Counted from the first letter of the stretch, positions 48,670-59,229 are shown. The stretch is 64,000 bases of DNA from Staphylococcus hsinchuensis (GCF_038789205.1 NZ_CP128355.1:2046001-2110000), one strand, 5' to 3'. The notes: generated by a model not told the origin, from the sequence alone. Program-made: numbers and translations.

Positions 48670-50406
48670 CTATAAGTTTTGAATGCTATAAAGATGTTCG
48701 TAAGCACCTTTTTTATCTATGAGTTCTTGATGCGTACCTGTTTCTACAATTTGACCATTTTCTAATACTACAATCTTATCTGCATGTGTAATTGTAGAAA
48801 GTCTGTGAGCTACGATCAACGTCGTACGGTTCTCACTCAATATGTTAAGTGTTTCTTGAATAATTGATTCACTTTCTAAATCAAGTGCACTTGTCGCTTC
48901 ATCAAGAATAATAATTGGTGGATTATTTAGGAAGATTCGAGCAATTGAAACACGTTGCTTTTGACCACCTGATAGTTTTACGCCTCTTTCCCCTACTTCT
49001 GTATCGTAACCTTCAGGTAAGTTCATAATAAAATCATGTGCGTTAGCCATCTTAGCCGCTTCAATCACTTCGTCCTCTGTAGCATCAGGTCGACCTAATA
49101 ATATATTCTCTTTAATCGTATCTGAGAACAGAATATTGTCTTGTTGAACTAAACCGATTTGGTTTCTCAAGCTTCCTGTTAAGTATGACTTAATATTTGT
49201 ATCATCAATCTTAATTTCACCTTCTGATACGTCATAAAAACGAGGGATTAAATTAATTAAAGTTGATTTACCGCCACCACTCATACCTACAAAGGCAACA
49301 GTTTCACCTTGGTTAACATTTAGATTGATATTTTTTAATACTTTTGCTTCGTTATAGTTATATTTAAAGCTTACATCATTTAATTCAATATTCCCTTTTT
49401 TAATTTCAATCGGTTGGGCACCTTTTTTATTTTTTATATCGTAATCTTCATCCATTAATTGGAATACACGATCCATTGATGCAAAGCTTTGCGTCAATGT
49501 CGTAAATGAAGAAACAAGACGTCTCAACGGACCAAAGAGTTGCTCTAAATAACCGACGAATGCTGCTAACGTACCTACAGTAATTGATCCGGTAATAGCA
49601 AAGTATGCACCAACACCAATGACAATGAGCGGACCAATATCTGTCACTGTATTGATTGCAGAGAATGAATAGGCATTCCATCGTGTATGGTTAAATGCTC
49701 TCTCTAAGAAATGTTTATTATGTTTATCAAAGTTTCTTGCCTCGTTATCTTCGATGGCAAAACTTTTAATAATAGACATACCTTGAACACGTTCATGTAA
49801 AAAGCCTTGTACTTCCGCTAAAGCTTGTGATCTTTTACGTGTTAATTTTCTTAAACGTCCAAAGAAGAAATAAACGGTTAATATATAAACTGGGAAAATA
49901 AGTACTGCTGCCAGTGTCAATTTGAAATCTAAAAAGATCATAATAGATAATGCGATGACGATAGTCACACAATCTAACCAGATGTTCATCAAACCAGTTA
50001 AAATAAAGTCTTTCGTTTGTTCCACATCATTGATAACACGTGAAATGACTTGCCCAGTTTGATTATTTGCATAAAATCGTGCACTTAGTGCTTGTAAATG
50101 CGTATATAATTTCTTACGAATATCATATAATATTTTGTTACTTGTCCATTGCGCTAAATATTGACGTAAGAACTCAATTGGTGGACGCACAATGACAAAA
50201 ATAAACAAGGCAATACCTAATGCAATACCAAGTCTCATAAACTTCTCGTTTGTTGTAATTCCGCTGTTATTAATGACGTCATCAATTACAAACTTTATTA
50301 AAAGAGGTATCAACATAGGTATACCAAATTTAATTATACCGATTATTATCGTGGCAATGATTCGCCATTTATAAGGCTTAACAAATTGCAAATATCTGCG
50401 AATCAT
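48670..50406 (-). CDS. Multidrug-type ABC exporter, Sav1866 homologue (TMD-NBD half transporter)
   Basis: 578 residues, the same length as Sav1866 and very similar to it throughout as I recall it. It has six membrane helices (about 10-310), then an ATPase domain with Walker [11 protein letters not shown]-loop IGLVQQDN, signature KLSGGQKQR, Walker [14 protein letters not shown] and H-loop VAHRLST. It works as a homodimer exporting hydrophobic compounds. ATG at 50406 after AAGGAGGT gives [14 protein letters not shown]; the ORF is open 19 codons further upstream through a hairpin. Monocistronic, with a leader hairpin that may regulate it. Confidence 0.94.
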   Translation of the reverse strand: MIRRYLQFVKPYKWRIIATIIIGIIKFGIPMLIPLLIKFVIDDVINNSGITTNEKFMRLGIALGIALFIFVIVRPPIEFLRQYLAQWTSNKILYDIRKKLYTHLQALSARFYANNQTGQVISRVINDVEQTKDFILTGLMNIWLDCVTIVIALSIMIFLDFKLTLAAVLIFPVYILTVYFFFGRLRKLTRKRSQALAEVQGFLHERVQGMSIIKSFAIEDNEARNFDKHNKHFLERAFNHTRWNAYSFSAINTVTDIGPLIVIGVGAYFAITGSITVGTLAAFVGYLEQLFGPLRRLVSSFTTLTQSFASMDRVFQLMDEDYDIKNKKGAQPIEIKKGNIELNDVSFKYNYNEAKVLKNINLNVNQGETVAFVGMSGGGKSTLINLIPRFYDVSEGEIKIDDTNIKSYLTGSLRNQIGLVQQDNILFSDTIKENILLGRPDATEDEVIEAAKMANAHDFIMNLPEGYDTEVGERGVKLSGGQKQRVSIARIFLNNPPIIILDEATSALDLESESIIQETLNILSENRTTLIVAHRLSTITHADKIVVLENGQIVETGTHQELIDKKGAYEHLYSIQNL

Positions 50407-50440
50407 AATCTGATTTACCTCCTTATTATTAAACAAATGA

Positions 50441-50473
50441 AACAGCCTATGTTGATCATTCAACTAGGCTGTT
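50441..50473 (-). promoter_or_regulatory. Leader hairpin upstream of the Sav1866-like gene
   Basis: AACAGCCTA pairs with TAGGCTGTT, with an inner TTGA/TTCAA stem, 34 bp upstream of the start codon. It is followed by a U-rich stretch (TTTCATTTGTTT). It could be an attenuator or an mRNA-stabilising leader. A short ORF starting inside the hairpin is in frame with the exporter. Confidence 0.5.
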
Positions 50474-50530
50474 GTAAACGCACAATGACTGAGAGTTAAT
50501 TATGTTTATATAGCGATTACATTTATAGAG

Positions 50531-50586
50531 GATGGGACAAATTAGTACGCTGTATATGGCCTTCAGTATACTAAATCATTTGTCTC
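50531..50586. repeat. Staphylococcal-type intergenic inverted repeat (GGGACAAAT type)
   Basis: GATGGGACAAATTAGTA is inverted at TACTAAATCATTTGTCTC, forming a long imperfect hairpin. The GGGACA/TGTCTC words recall short repeats scattered between staphylococcal genes. Confidence 0.5.
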
Positions 50587-50653
50587 AACCTTACAATTTC
50601 TGTCTCACGCACTTCACTATAAACGATAATTAACTTTTATACATCAAATGTGC

Positions 50654-51211
<558 letters not shown>

Positions 51212-51261
51212 TTATTTTTTACATAGAGCATTATAACATAAGTCTGAGTTTAACCACGAAT

Positions 51262-52308
51262 CTAAAATTGTTTCTTAATAAATTCATAAATTTTCGTCAT
51301 ACTTACTGGAAAATTATACATTTCTTTATCTGTCATTTTCATCCATGTCATTTCTTCAGGTAGTTCTGTTTTTGTATGATCCACGGCTGTCTTGGCTTCG
51401 AACACATCTATATCCCACGTTAAATGAGTAAATTGATGTTTCAAATGTTTTATCGGTGTTGTTGAAATTGGAATATCAATATTTAAAGCTTGATTTATAC
51501 CCTCAGATGCAGTGGCTTCATACATTGGGAACTCCCACATATTGTTCAGTAATTTTGCCTTACGCTTTTCAATGAGCACTTCGTCATTAAGATTTTTAAT
51601 AATATACACATGTTGTTTTACGTTTTTCTTTTTAATCTTTTTTGATTTCACAGGTAATTCTGATACCGTTCCTTGTTCAAATGCTTCGCAATGTTGTTGT
51701 ACCGGACAAAATAGACAAAGAGGATTTTTTGGTGTGCAAACCAATGCACCTAGTTCCATCATCGCTTGATTAAACGTGCCAGATTGACTTTGTACATAAG
51801 GCGATAATTCTATCTCATATGCCTTACGTGTTGATTGCAATTTCGTATCTCTGTTGTCGTTATTTAATCTAGACCAAACTCTAAATACATTACCATCAAC
51901 AGTAGCCAAAGGTTGATCGAATGCAATACTCATGACAGCAGCTTGCGTATAAGGTCCCACACCTTTTAGTTTCTTAAATATTTCTGGATCTCTTGGAACA
52001 GTAGCGGCATGATTTTCATCTACATCTTTAACTGCTGTATGGAAATTTCGAGCACGACTATAATAGCCTAACCCTTCCCAATATTTTAAAACTTCATCTT
52101 CTTCAGCTTTGCTTAAATCACTTATTGTAGGAAAACGATTAATGAATTTTAAGTAATATTCTCTTACAGTATTTACTTGTGTTTGTTGTAACATGACTTC
52201 ACTGAGCCAGATATAATACGGATTCGTCGTTTCTCTCCAAGGCATTTGACGTTGGTTTTCATCAAACCAATGTATTAATTTTGATTTAAAATTAGCTTCG
52301 GAATACAT
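51262..52308 (-). CDS. mutY: A/G-specific adenine DNA glycosylase
   Basis: Base-excision repair enzyme that removes A opposite 8-oxoguanine or G. The 348 residues have the N-terminal glycosylase domain with catalytic Glu in SEVMLQQTQV, helix-hairpin-helix LKGVGPYTQAAVMSIAF, catalytic Asp in ATVDGNVFRVWSR, the [4Fe-4S] ligands in CTPKNPLCLFCPVQQHC, and a C-terminal NUDIX-like domain (about 230-345). ATG at 52308 after AAAGAGA is chosen over one three codons upstream. Divergent from yfhP. Confidence 0.94.
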   Translation of the reverse strand: MYSEANFKSKLIHWFDENQRQMPWRETTNPYYIWLSEVMLQQTQVNTVREYYLKFINRFPTISDLSKAEEDEVLKYWEGLGYYSRARNFHTAVKDVDENHAATVPRDPEIFKKLKGVGPYTQAAVMSIAFDQPLATVDGNVFRVWSRLNNDNRDTKLQSTRKAYEIELSPYVQSQSGTFNQAMMELGALVCTPKNPLCLFCPVQQHCEAFEQGTVSELPVKSKKIKKKNVKQHVYIIKNLNDEVLIEKRKAKLLNNMWEFPMYEATASEGINQALNIDIPISTTPIKHLKHQFTHLTWDIDVFEAKTAVDHTKTELPEEMTWMKMTDKEMYNFPVSMTKIYEFIKKQF

Positions 52309-52430
52309 AAAAAACATCTCTTTCTCTTATTATTTAAAATTATTGGTTGTGTATATAACTCTGTTATTTTTAATATAAAAGCACATCGCTTATAATAAAT
52401 ATAAATTCGACATGAAATGAGTGAAAATAT

Positions 52431-53408
52431 ATGGACACAGCTACTCACATTGCAATGGGTGTCGCCCTATCTGCTTTAGCTACCCAAGATCCAGCTATGG
52501 CTGGCCCCTTTGCTGCCACCGCAACCACTTTAGTTGGTGGTTCTTTAATACCTGATAGTGACACCGTTTTAAAGTTAAAAAATAACGCCACTTATATTAC
52601 ACATCATAGAGGCATTACACATTCAATTCCTTTTACACTATTTTGGCCATTATTAATCGCACTATTGGTTTATATATTTTTCAAAAACATAGATGTTACA
52701 CATATATGGTTATGGGCACAATTGGCTGTATTCTTACATGTTTTTGTAGATATTTTTAACTCATATGGGACGCAAGCGCTCAGACCAATTTCTACAAAAT
52801 GGATACAACTCAGTGTAATCAATACCTTTGATCCAATAATCTTTGCCATTTGATGTATTGGAATTATGATTTGGGTTATGGGTGTACATCCCTATGCAGT
52901 TTTCTTTCCAATAGTAGCATTACTTGTTGTATATTACATTATTAGATTTAGAATGCAAGCCCTTATCAAAGAACAAGCTTTAAGACAAATTCAAAATGAG
53001 CATAAACCAGTCAAAATCTTTGTGGCACCTACAATCCGTTTTATGGAGTGGCGTGTTGCAATTCAAACTGAAGCTCATGATTATGTTGGAAGAAGCTTTG
53101 GCAAAAATGTTGTCTTTAGCGACAAAACAAAACGCCAACCATCACTCAGTGAAGAACTATTAAACTACGTTAAAGATGATAAAAACGTTAAGACATTTCT
53201 TAATTTCTCTTCCATTTATCGTTGGCAAACTACAACATTAGATGATAATACGACAGAAGTTCGTTTGATTGATTTGCGTTATTTAAGGAAAGATCACTAC
53301 TCTTTCGTAGCTATTGTCCATTTAAACCAACACAATCAAATTGATCATTCTTATATCGGTTGGGTATTTAGTGAAGATAAATTACAAAAGAAATTGTTTG
53401 CTAATTAA
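52431..53408 (+). pseudogene. yfhP: YfhP-like metal-dependent hydrolase (YdjM family), interrupted by an in-frame TGA
   Basis: Both halves are in one frame: 141 codons to a TGA at 52851-52853, then the same frame runs on to 53408. Joined, they give the ~325-residue YfhP/YdjM protein: DTATHIAMGVALSALAT and the metal-binding HHRGITHSIPF and HVFVDIFNSYGTQA in the first part, then membrane and soluble C-terminal parts. The stop lies in IIFAI-stop-CIGIMIW, where relatives have Trp (TGG) as I recall. The second part has no ribosome-binding site. A point nonsense mutation, sequencing error or read-through are the options. Confidence 0.8.
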
Positions 53409-53415
53409 AACAAAA

Positions 53416-53466
53416 GGAGCAAGACGTTGAAATCTAATTACAACTTTTAGATTTCCGTCTTGCTCC
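53416..53466. terminator. Bidirectional terminator
   Basis: GGAGCAAGACG pairs with CGTCTTGCTCC with an inner GAAATCT/AGATTT stem; it lies between converging genes. Confidence 0.85.
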
Positions 53467-53483
53467 CTTTTTGATTTATGAGT

Positions 53484-54359
53484 TTACTTTGTAGTTATAT
53501 TTTCTGATGAAGTAGTTTCACTTGTATCATTGTCTTCTGTATCATTTTTTTCTTGATAATCTTTATTAGTAGTTGCCATCTTTTCTTGATCTAATAGTTT
53601 TTGATGATGTTTTTTATGTGCCACTATTCTATTTAAAGTGAAAATAATAAATATGCCAAATCCAATCCATATATAGAAATATAAATGATAAGGTAAGTTT
53701 TTCAAACTTTCTCTACCTAGTACTACTGATTGCGCAATACCTTGTATTAAATAGAAAAATGGATTTAACATAAACAAATGTATCAATATAGAATTACTAT
53801 TATTTGGTATAAAAATGATAGGTACCATTAAAAAAGAAATAACAGTAATTATAATAAACAGAAACTTTACATTTTTTCTAATAACGGTTAACAATCCGAA
53901 AATGGTTGATGCCACTACCATAAATATAAATGACATAATTACATAATATAATAATGATAAAAATGAATGTTCTAAATTTACTGGCATGACTAAAGCAATT
54001 GCCGTTACAGCAATCAACATTAATATGCTTGTAATAGCAGAAACAACAACGAAATAATAAATAGGATTTATGTTAAATAATTTGTTGACATAATAGTGCT
54101 TTTTAAATGACGTATAATTTTTATAAATTGTGATGATGATCATTGCAAAACTGAATATACCAGCTAACCTAAAATAACCATTGGCTTGTTTAACTTCGTC
54201 AGTTTGATTAAGGTTAAATACTAACATCATTATTCCAAGCATAATTAAACTTACAGCGAATGGGATAATGAACCAAAGCCATTGTGCTTTGAATTGATTT
54301 ATCGCAATTTTAAAGAAAGATGGCATTCTTTTGAAAACATTATTTTTTATCTCTGACAT
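53484..54359 (-). CDS. ABC-2-type permease, TagG-like
   Basis: A 291-residue membrane protein with about six helices (about 28-52, 65-80, 100-125, 130-160, 168-188 and 225-245). The segment LNPFFYLIQGIAQSVVLG before the last helix is typical of TagG/polysaccharide-exporter permeases. The C-terminal tail is acidic and Thr-rich (NDTEDNDTSETTSSEN). The adjacent upstream gene encodes a TagH-like ATPase ending 9 bp before this ATG, so they form one complex. The true wall-teichoic-acid exporter is encoded elsewhere, so this is a paralogue of unknown substrate. Confidence 0.72.
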   Translation of the reverse strand: MSEIKNNVFKRMPSFFKIAINQFKAQWLWFIIPFAVSLIMLGIMMLVFNLNQTDEVKQANGYFRLAGIFSFAMIIITIYKNYTSFKKHYYVNKLFNINPIYYFVVVSAITSILMLIAVTAIALVMPVNLEHSFLSLLYYVIMSFIFMVVASTIFGLLTVIRKNVKFLFIIITVISFLMVPIIFIPNNSNSILIHLFMLNPFFYLIQGIAQSVVLGRESLKNLPYHLYFYIWIGFGIFIIFTLNRIVAHKKHHQKLLDQEKMATTNKDYQEKNDTEDNDTSETTSSENITTK

Positions 54360-54368
54360 TCATTACAC

Positions 54369-55901
54369 CTACAATTCAATATATATCCATTTATTATTTT
54401 TCACATCTGCCATGAAATAACCATCTCCTGATTTTACTATCCAAAAATCACTATCTATATTAAACTTTTTCTTTAATTTTGCTTTATCTTTAATTGGAAC
54501 TACAAATCCTGTTAAGTCATTTCGATCGTTAAAGATCATAGACATTGGTTGTTGTAAAATTGGTGTTACTAAGCGATTATCTTTATCATCTTTTGGTTTT
54601 AATGAATCAGTCACTTTTTTATGTGATTTATGCAAATTGCCGTTGTAGAATTCATTGAATTTACTATATTTTGAATGAATATATGGTGATAAAGCTTTTA
54701 AACTGTGTTTTTCAAATAAACCTGCTGGGTCAAAGTAACGTATTTGATTTTTAGGAATTGTATATTGTTTATTATCAAGGATAATTCGATAGTTTTTACT
54801 GTTCTCACCAGTGATCGTTAAAAATGCATAACGTTTTGCAGATATATTTTTATTGTGATTCAAGCCTTTAAGTTTTACCTTATTCTTTAAATTAATTCCA
54901 TATGCGAGTTTCTCTTCATAAGTATCTTTATGTTTTGTTTGAATTGAAGCATGGTTAACATCATTCCCCATATTCATTACGCCTACATTATTAAATAACA
55001 ACACTGCGACAAAAAGAAGTGCAGCTAAACAAGATAATAATATAGTCCAAAATCTTGTAATCGCGTGAGGCGTATTAATATGCTCATATCTCTCTGTACG
55101 TCTGAAATTATATGATAATTCAGGTACACGCGTTCTTTTTTTCTTCCAATCCAAATCAAAGTTGGATCTTTCATCTTCCGTTTCTAATGATTGCCAATCA
55201 GATTCATGTTCTCTATATTGTGAAAATACTTCGCTCACAGAACCTGTCATCCTCAATTGACCATGTGATATCCATGTCGCGTAATTTGAAGTTTGTTCAA
55301 CGCGTTCAAGATTATCATCAATTGAAATAATCGTTAAATTGTCTTCTATGTATGATTCGCTTAAAGCTATTGCTTGTTCAACAAATGTATCATCTAAATG
55401 TTCAATTATATGATTAAAAATAATCACACTTGCTTTTGAATGCTTTGCTAGTACAAATAATAAATTAGCATAAGAAATATCAGAAAGTTGATTAATTTGT
55501 TGAGACGTCTGTTCATTCAGTTGTGCTTCTTTAATTAGTTCTTCAGTTTTGTTAGTTTTTCCATTATCAGAGAAAAGTGAAACAGCTTCAGACACGTAAT
55601 TATGAACCGTGTCATCTTGTTGTTTCTTATCAGAAATATCTGCAAAAAAGACATCTCTTTTACGCACAACTTTACCTTTGTCAGGTTTAATTTCACCACT
55701 CAACAATCTACCAATGAGTGCTTTAGATGATTCTGCTTCACCTATAATTGCTAACGCTTCACCTTTGTAAATATGTAGGCTGATATTATTCAATTCTATA
55801 TCGTTGGCACCATATCCATAGGGTAAATACCATTTAGGTGCTTTTTTATCTCTATAATAAGTAGTTACATTAAGTAACTTTAATATAATTGAACTTCCCA
55901 T
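54369..55901 (-). CDS. TagH-like ABC protein with degenerate ATPase motifs and a C-terminal extracellular domain
   Basis: 510 residues. The N-terminal ABC domain (about 5-240) keeps the fold (NDIELNNISLHIYKGEALAIIGEAESSKALIGRLLSG, read in parts) but Walker A is GEAESSKA, the signature is QLSDISYANL, Walker B is SVIIFNHIIEHLDD (Asp-Glu lost) and the switch His is Asp in ISIDDN. A transmembrane helix lies at about 285-308. An extracellular domain of about 200 residues follows, as in TagH. ATP hydrolysis is unlikely. It pairs with the TagG-like permease and follows recX-yfhH. Confidence 0.75.
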   Translation of the reverse strand: MGSSIILKLLNVTTYYRDKKAPKWYLPYGYGANDIELNNISLHIYKGEALAIIGEAESSKALIGRLLSGEIKPDKGKVVRKRDVFFADISDKKQQDDTVHNYVSEAVSLFSDNGKTNKTEELIKEAQLNEQTSQQINQLSDISYANLLFVLAKHSKASVIIFNHIIEHLDDTFVEQAIALSESYIEDNLTIISIDDNLERVEQTSNYATWISHGQLRMTGSVSEVFSQYREHESDWQSLETEDERSNFDLDWKKKRTRVPELSYNFRRTERYEHINTPHAITRFWTILLSCLAALLFVAVLLFNNVGVMNMGNDVNHASIQTKHKDTYEEKLAYGINLKNKVKLKGLNHNKNISAKRYAFLTITGENSKNYRIILDNKQYTIPKNQIRYFDPAGLFEKHSLKALSPYIHSKYSKFNEFYNGNLHKSHKKVTDSLKPKDDKDNRLVTPILQQPMSMIFNDRNDLTGFVVPIKDKAKLKKKFNIDSDFWIVKSGDGYFMADVKNNKWIYIEL

Positions 55902-55916
55902 CCTATCTTCATCCTT

Positions 55917-56231
55917 CTAAATTTTTAATAATGCGAGCGGTAAACCTTCTTCAGGTTTGGAGCTATTAATTCTAAAACCCCAAGCAAAAATACCTTTCAG
56001 ACGTTCCACTTTAAAATAATTGTCTGAACCATCATTAAGTTTATAAATTTTACCTATTTCAACTTTGTTACGGTCTATCAAATAACTTTCTGCTACTATT
56101 AATTTACTTTGATAAACGTCATATTCATTATATATTCCATTCATCTCTGCTTTACGCATCTTTTCCTTATACCCTTGTATCTCATGTCTTAATTCAATTT
56201 CGCTCATTTCACTCAATTTCTTCTGTTCCAT
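55917..56231 (-). CDS. YfhH-family protein (DUF1811)
   Basis: A 104-residue soluble protein: a helical N-terminal half ([24 protein letters not shown]) and a small beta-barrel-like C-terminal half ([28 protein letters not shown]). This matches YfhH, which sits next to recX (yfhG) in Bacillus subtilis; its function is unknown. It overlaps the recX end by 23 nt, so translation is coupled. It ends 15 bp before the degenerate ABC gene. Confidence 0.82.
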   Translation of the reverse strand: MEQKKLSEMSEIELRHEIQGYKEKMRKAEMNGIYNEYDVYQSKLIVAESYLIDRNKVEIGKIYKLNDGSDNYFKVERLKGIFAWGFRINSSKPEEGLPLALLKI

Positions 56232-57030
56232 CTATAATTCCACTCTCTTCTAATTTGTCTTTAATTTTATCATATTTATAGCCTTTCCTCATAAGGGCTT
56301 CTATCGTTTTATTTACACGTTTTTGGCCTTCATATTTTCGTGCATATTTATTATAAGATTTTTCCAAATCTCGTTGCAATAAATGATTTAATTCATCTTC
56401 GGATTGAGAAATATCTAATTCTTCAAAAACATCATTGATGCGTTCAAATGTATAGCCTTTTTGCATTAATGATTGCGTGACTTTCTCTTTTACTTTTATT
56501 TCGGGGCCCTTCTTCTGTTTGGAAATCTTAGCAGCTACTTTAACAATATCATCCAATGGCTGTTCTTCTTCATAGCGTCTTACATAATCTTCTATAATTG
56601 AAGGCGAAACGCCTGCTTTCACTAACTTTTGCTTAAAAACAGTAGGCCCTTTATCAGTAGTTAGTAACATCGTATTTTTTAAGCTATTTGCATAATCTCT
56701 ATTATCAAGTAATCTTTGCTCATAACAGTAATCAATCACTTGTGCGATAACTGTATCTGAAAAGTCTTTTTGTGCTAAATGTTGTTGCACTTCATAATCC
56801 GTTCTCTTTCGATATGATATGTACTGTATTGCATCATTAATCGCCTGTCTATATTGTTCGAAATCTTGAATTTGCTGCATATCTTTAGCATCAACAATTT
56901 GTCCTTTTTTTAAATTAAAATGAACAAAGGTATTTACATCAATACCCATTTCAAACTCGTCATCTAAATATAGATTAAAGCGTTCTTTATTCTTTTTTTG
57001 TACTTCAATTTTAGTTATCTTCGGCATCAT
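56209..57030 (-). CDS. recX: Regulatory protein RecX
   Basis: A 273-residue RecA modulator made of repeated three-helix units: [45 protein letters not shown] and a third set near the C-terminus ([32 protein letters not shown]). It inhibits RecA filament extension. Gram-positive RecX proteins are longer than the E. coli form, and this agrees. ATG at 57030, 5 nt after GGAG, is favoured; an in-frame GTG at 57036 would add two residues. First gene of recX-yfhH-tagH-like-tagG-like. Confidence 0.92.
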   Translation of the reverse strand: MMPKITKIEVQKKNKERFNLYLDDEFEMGIDVNTFVHFNLKKGQIVDAKDMQQIQDFEQYRQAINDAIQYISYRKRTDYEVQQHLAQKDFSDTVIAQVIDYCYEQRLLDNRDYANSLKNTMLLTTDKGPTVFKQKLVKAGVSPSIIEDYVRRYEEEQPLDDIVKVAAKISKQKKGPEIKVKEKVTQSLMQKGYTFERINDVFEELDISQSEDELNHLLQRDLEKSYNKYARKYEGQKRVNKTIEALMRKGYKYDKIKDKLEESGIIDGTEEIE

Positions 57031-57183
57031 ATTCACTCCAATTTATAGAATAACTCATATTTTAAGTGAATGGAATTATAGTGACTACAAAATGTAAACA
57101 CATTATTTATAAATTCATTTCACAAATATTTTTAATTTGAGTTCACTCATGTTAAACCTTACACTATATAATTAATTATAGAA

Positions 57184-57215
57184 GCTGAGACAACTATTTT
57201 GTCTCAGCTTTTTTT
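57184..57215 (+). terminator. Orphan terminator on the plus strand
   Basis: GCTGAGACAA pairs with TTGTCTCAGC over five bases, followed by seven T on the plus strand only. No plus-strand gene lies within reach upstream. Confidence 0.65.
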
Positions 57216-57287
57216 CAATAAGGCAGTAGATGACAGAATTTTAAAAGCGCTTATATCAAGCTTTCTCCAATCCTAGTCATCCTTACA

Positions 57288-57339
57288 GGGGTGGGACCAC
57301 GAAATATCTCTTAGAAAATTCGATTTCTGTCCCACACCC
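57288..57339. repeat. Staphylococcal-type intergenic repeat (GGGTGGGAC...GTCCCACACCC)
   Basis: GGGGTGGGAC and GTCCCACACCC form the ends of a hairpin with TTCTGTCCCAC wording, a short repeat I associate with staphylococcal intergenic DNA. Confidence 0.55.
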
Positions 57340-57344
57340 AAAAA

Positions 57345-57373
57345 AAGGCCTTCCTAAAATACGGAAAGACCTT
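57345..57373 (-). terminator. Terminator of mgt
   Basis: On the minus strand AAGGTCTTTCC pairs with GGAAGGCCTT, followed by TTTTT. Confidence 0.75.
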
Positions 57374-57386
57374 CTGTTTCGGTAGG

Positions 57387-58199
57387 CTATACGCCTAATT
57401 GTTGTATCGCTTCTTTATATTGTGATTCTGTAATGTAATTTTGTTGTTTCATTTTTTCTAAGTTAACCTTTACTCGATTTACGAATCTTTCAGAGCGTTC
57501 ATTTACATTATAAACACTTGGTGCATTCACTTTACTAGCTAACATTGCACTTTGTAATACGGTAATTTTTGGTAGGCTACTATTATTTTCGTTCGTTGTG
57601 GCACCGAAATAATGGTTTGCGGCCGATTCAACAGTATATTGGTTATCTCCAAAGTATATATTGTTAACATAGAAACTTAAAATTTCGTCTTTATCATATT
57701 TCTTTTCAACACGTCTTGCAACAAATAATTCCTTTACTTTTCTCAAAAATGAGCGTTCATTATCATAATAGTAATTTTTTACTACTTGTTGCGTAATGGT
57801 ACTACCACCTTGAACATCTTTGTCACTCAAAGTAGAGAATAATGCTCGTGAAGTACCTTTAAAATCAAGTCCGTGATGTTTATAAAATCGCTCATCTTCC
57901 ATTGCAATAAATGCCCCTTTAGTATATTTAGGCATATTTGAGGCTGGAACAAATGACGATTTATTCTCAATTTTTTTCAAATCATCTACATTTGATTGTA
58001 ACGACAATACATACATCAAAATTAAAAAGGCTGCGATAACAATTACAATAGGTATAAGTAATAATAGTAGACACCCTTTGCCTTTTTTCTTCTTAGGTGG
58101 TTTGTTCAAAGGTTGATAGTAAGTATTATGTTGTGGTTGGTTGTAACGCTGTTCCATGTACTGTTGCTCTTCTTTTTTTATTCGATCGCTTCTCTTCAT
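57387..58199 (-). CDS. mgt: Monofunctional peptidoglycan glycosyltransferase
   Basis: A 270-residue GT51 enzyme that polymerises lipid II glycan strands outside the membrane. There is a cytosolic Pro/Lys-rich N-terminus and one membrane helix (about 42-66). The catalytic motifs are [15 protein letters not shown] (Glu about 102), [15 protein letters not shown] (second Glu replaced by Gln as usual in this block), [22 protein letters not shown] and [21 protein letters not shown], read in parts. It has no transpeptidase domain. The length matches S. aureus SgtB/Mgt. ATG after AAAGGAG. Monocistronic. Confidence 0.95.
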   Translation of the reverse strand: MKRSDRIKKEEQQYMEQRYNQPQHNTYYQPLNKPPKKKKGKGCLLLLLIPIVIVIAAFLILMYVLSLQSNVDDLKKIENKSSFVPASNMPKYTKGAFIAMEDERFYKHHGLDFKGTSRALFSTLSDKDVQGGSTITQQVVKNYYYDNERSFLRKVKELFVARRVEKKYDKDEILSFYVNNIYFGDNQYTVESAANHYFGATTNENNSSLPKITVLQSAMLASKVNAPSVYNVNERSERFVNRVKVNLEKMKQQNYITESQYKEAIQQLGV

Positions 58200-58343
58200 T
58201 CGATAGCTCCTTTATATTGCTCACATATCGTTATAAGTGAGTTTAACAGGTGCTTAAAAATTAAGCTATAGTAAAAAGTAAAAATCAGTCCAAGGGTGTA
58301 TAATCAAGTCCTCAGTAAGTTTCAGTTCTTTCTATATAAAAAT

Positions 58344-58384
58344 ATCCCGTCAATTAAGAATACGTGATTCTTAATTGACGGGAT
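58344..58384 (-). terminator. Terminator of the PfpI-like gene
   Basis: An 18-bp perfect stem beginning ATCCCGTCAATTAAGAAT, with A-rich DNA on its left (a T-run on the minus strand). Confidence 0.9.
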
Positions 58385-58441
58385 TCTATTTATATGAGCT
58401 CAAACATCATGCGTTTGCATTAAGCTTTTAAAAATCGTTAC

Positions 58442-58963
58442 TTATTTTTCATTTAATTGGTTAACAATTTCTCTATTAAAGTCATCTAAATCGTCTGGTG
58501 TACGACTTGTAACGATGTTTTTATCAACTACTACTGATTCATCTACAACTTGTGCACCTGCATTTGATAAATCTTTACGTACATTTAATACTGCTGTTAA
58601 TGTACGACCATTTAAGTCATCTGTATCGATTAAGATTTGAGGTCCGTGGCAAATTGCAAATGTTGGTACATCATTTGCTGTGAAGTATTTCGCAAATGCA
58701 CCGAATCTACCTTCTGAATCGCCACGTAAATGGTCTGGTGAAAATCCGCCAGGGATTAATAAACCGTCATAATCTTCTGCTTTAGCATCTGCAATACTTA
58801 CGTCTACAGTTGCTTTTTCTCCGTGTTTACCAGTAACTTCACTATTTGCTTCGTTACCAATTATAACAGTTTCATGGCCTGCCTCTTCAATTGCTTCTTT
58901 AGGGCTTGTTAATTCTACATCTTCGAATTCGTCTGTTACGATAATTGCTACTTTTTTAGCCAT
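58442..58963 (-). CDS. DJ-1/PfpI family protein (YraA/GSP18-like)
   Basis: A 173-residue class I glutamine-amidotransferase-like protein of the PfpI/YhbO subgroup. The nucleophile Cys is in [12 protein letters not shown] (about 105), the acid Glu in [13 protein letters not shown], and [18 protein letters not shown] is present. Such proteins are linked to general stress and to dealing with carbonyl or glycation damage; claims of deglycase or protease activity are debated. ATG after AAAGGTGA. It is flanked by a terminator and, upstream on the same strand, by the small SE1561-type gene. Confidence 0.9.
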   Translation of the reverse strand: MAKKVAIIVTDEFEDVELTSPKEAIEEAGHETVIIGNEANSEVTGKHGEKATVDVSIADAKAEDYDGLLIPGGFSPDHLRGDSEGRFGAFAKYFTANDVPTFAICHGPQILIDTDDLNGRTLTAVLNVRKDLSNAGAQVVDESVVVDKNIVTSRTPDDLDDFNREIVNQLNEK

Positions 58964-59058
58964 TATAAATCACCTTTCCATTGTAAGTTATATATTTATT
59001 ATAAACGTTAAAAGGGATGCTTAAACATAAATGTGCTCATGAAAAGGCTTAACCACTA

Positions 59059-59229
59059 TTACTCTGACGTTTTTGAAACTGTTTTAACCTTTTCTTCGAG
59101 TTGATCTAGTAACCCAATCCATTCATCAATGTCTTCTACTTTCACTTGATCTGGATTAACGTGATCAATATCGTCGATAAATTTTTCTAATCTAGATTTA
59201 ATCTGATCAATTGTTTGATTTTCATCCAT
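59059..59229 (-). CDS. Small conserved staphylococcal protein (SE1561-type)
   Basis: A 56-residue acidic helical protein (MDENQTIDQIKSRLEKF, then DEWIGLLDQLEEKVKTV). RBS AAAGGAG lies before the ATG. It fits the small SE1561-type family found in staphylococci, as I remember it; the function is unknown. It is upstream of the PfpI-like gene on the same strand with about 95 bp between. Confidence 0.72.
   Translation of the reverse strand: MDENQTIDQIKSRLEKFIDDIDHVNPDQVKVEDIDEWIGLLDQLEEKVKTVSKTSE

Larger units (their letters stand above)
57031..57386. other. Intergenic region with an orphan terminator and a staphylococcal repeat
   Basis: About 350 bp between recX and mgt. It contains a plus-strand-oriented terminator with no plus-strand gene before it, a GGGTGGGAC inverted repeat and the mgt terminator. 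A small plus-strand RNA is possible, but I see no clear promoter. Confidence 0.5.

Noticed and set aside
52866..53408. An independent gene for the second half of yfhP.
   Set aside because: It is in the same frame as the first half, has no Shine-Dalgarno, and joined with the first half makes one known protein.
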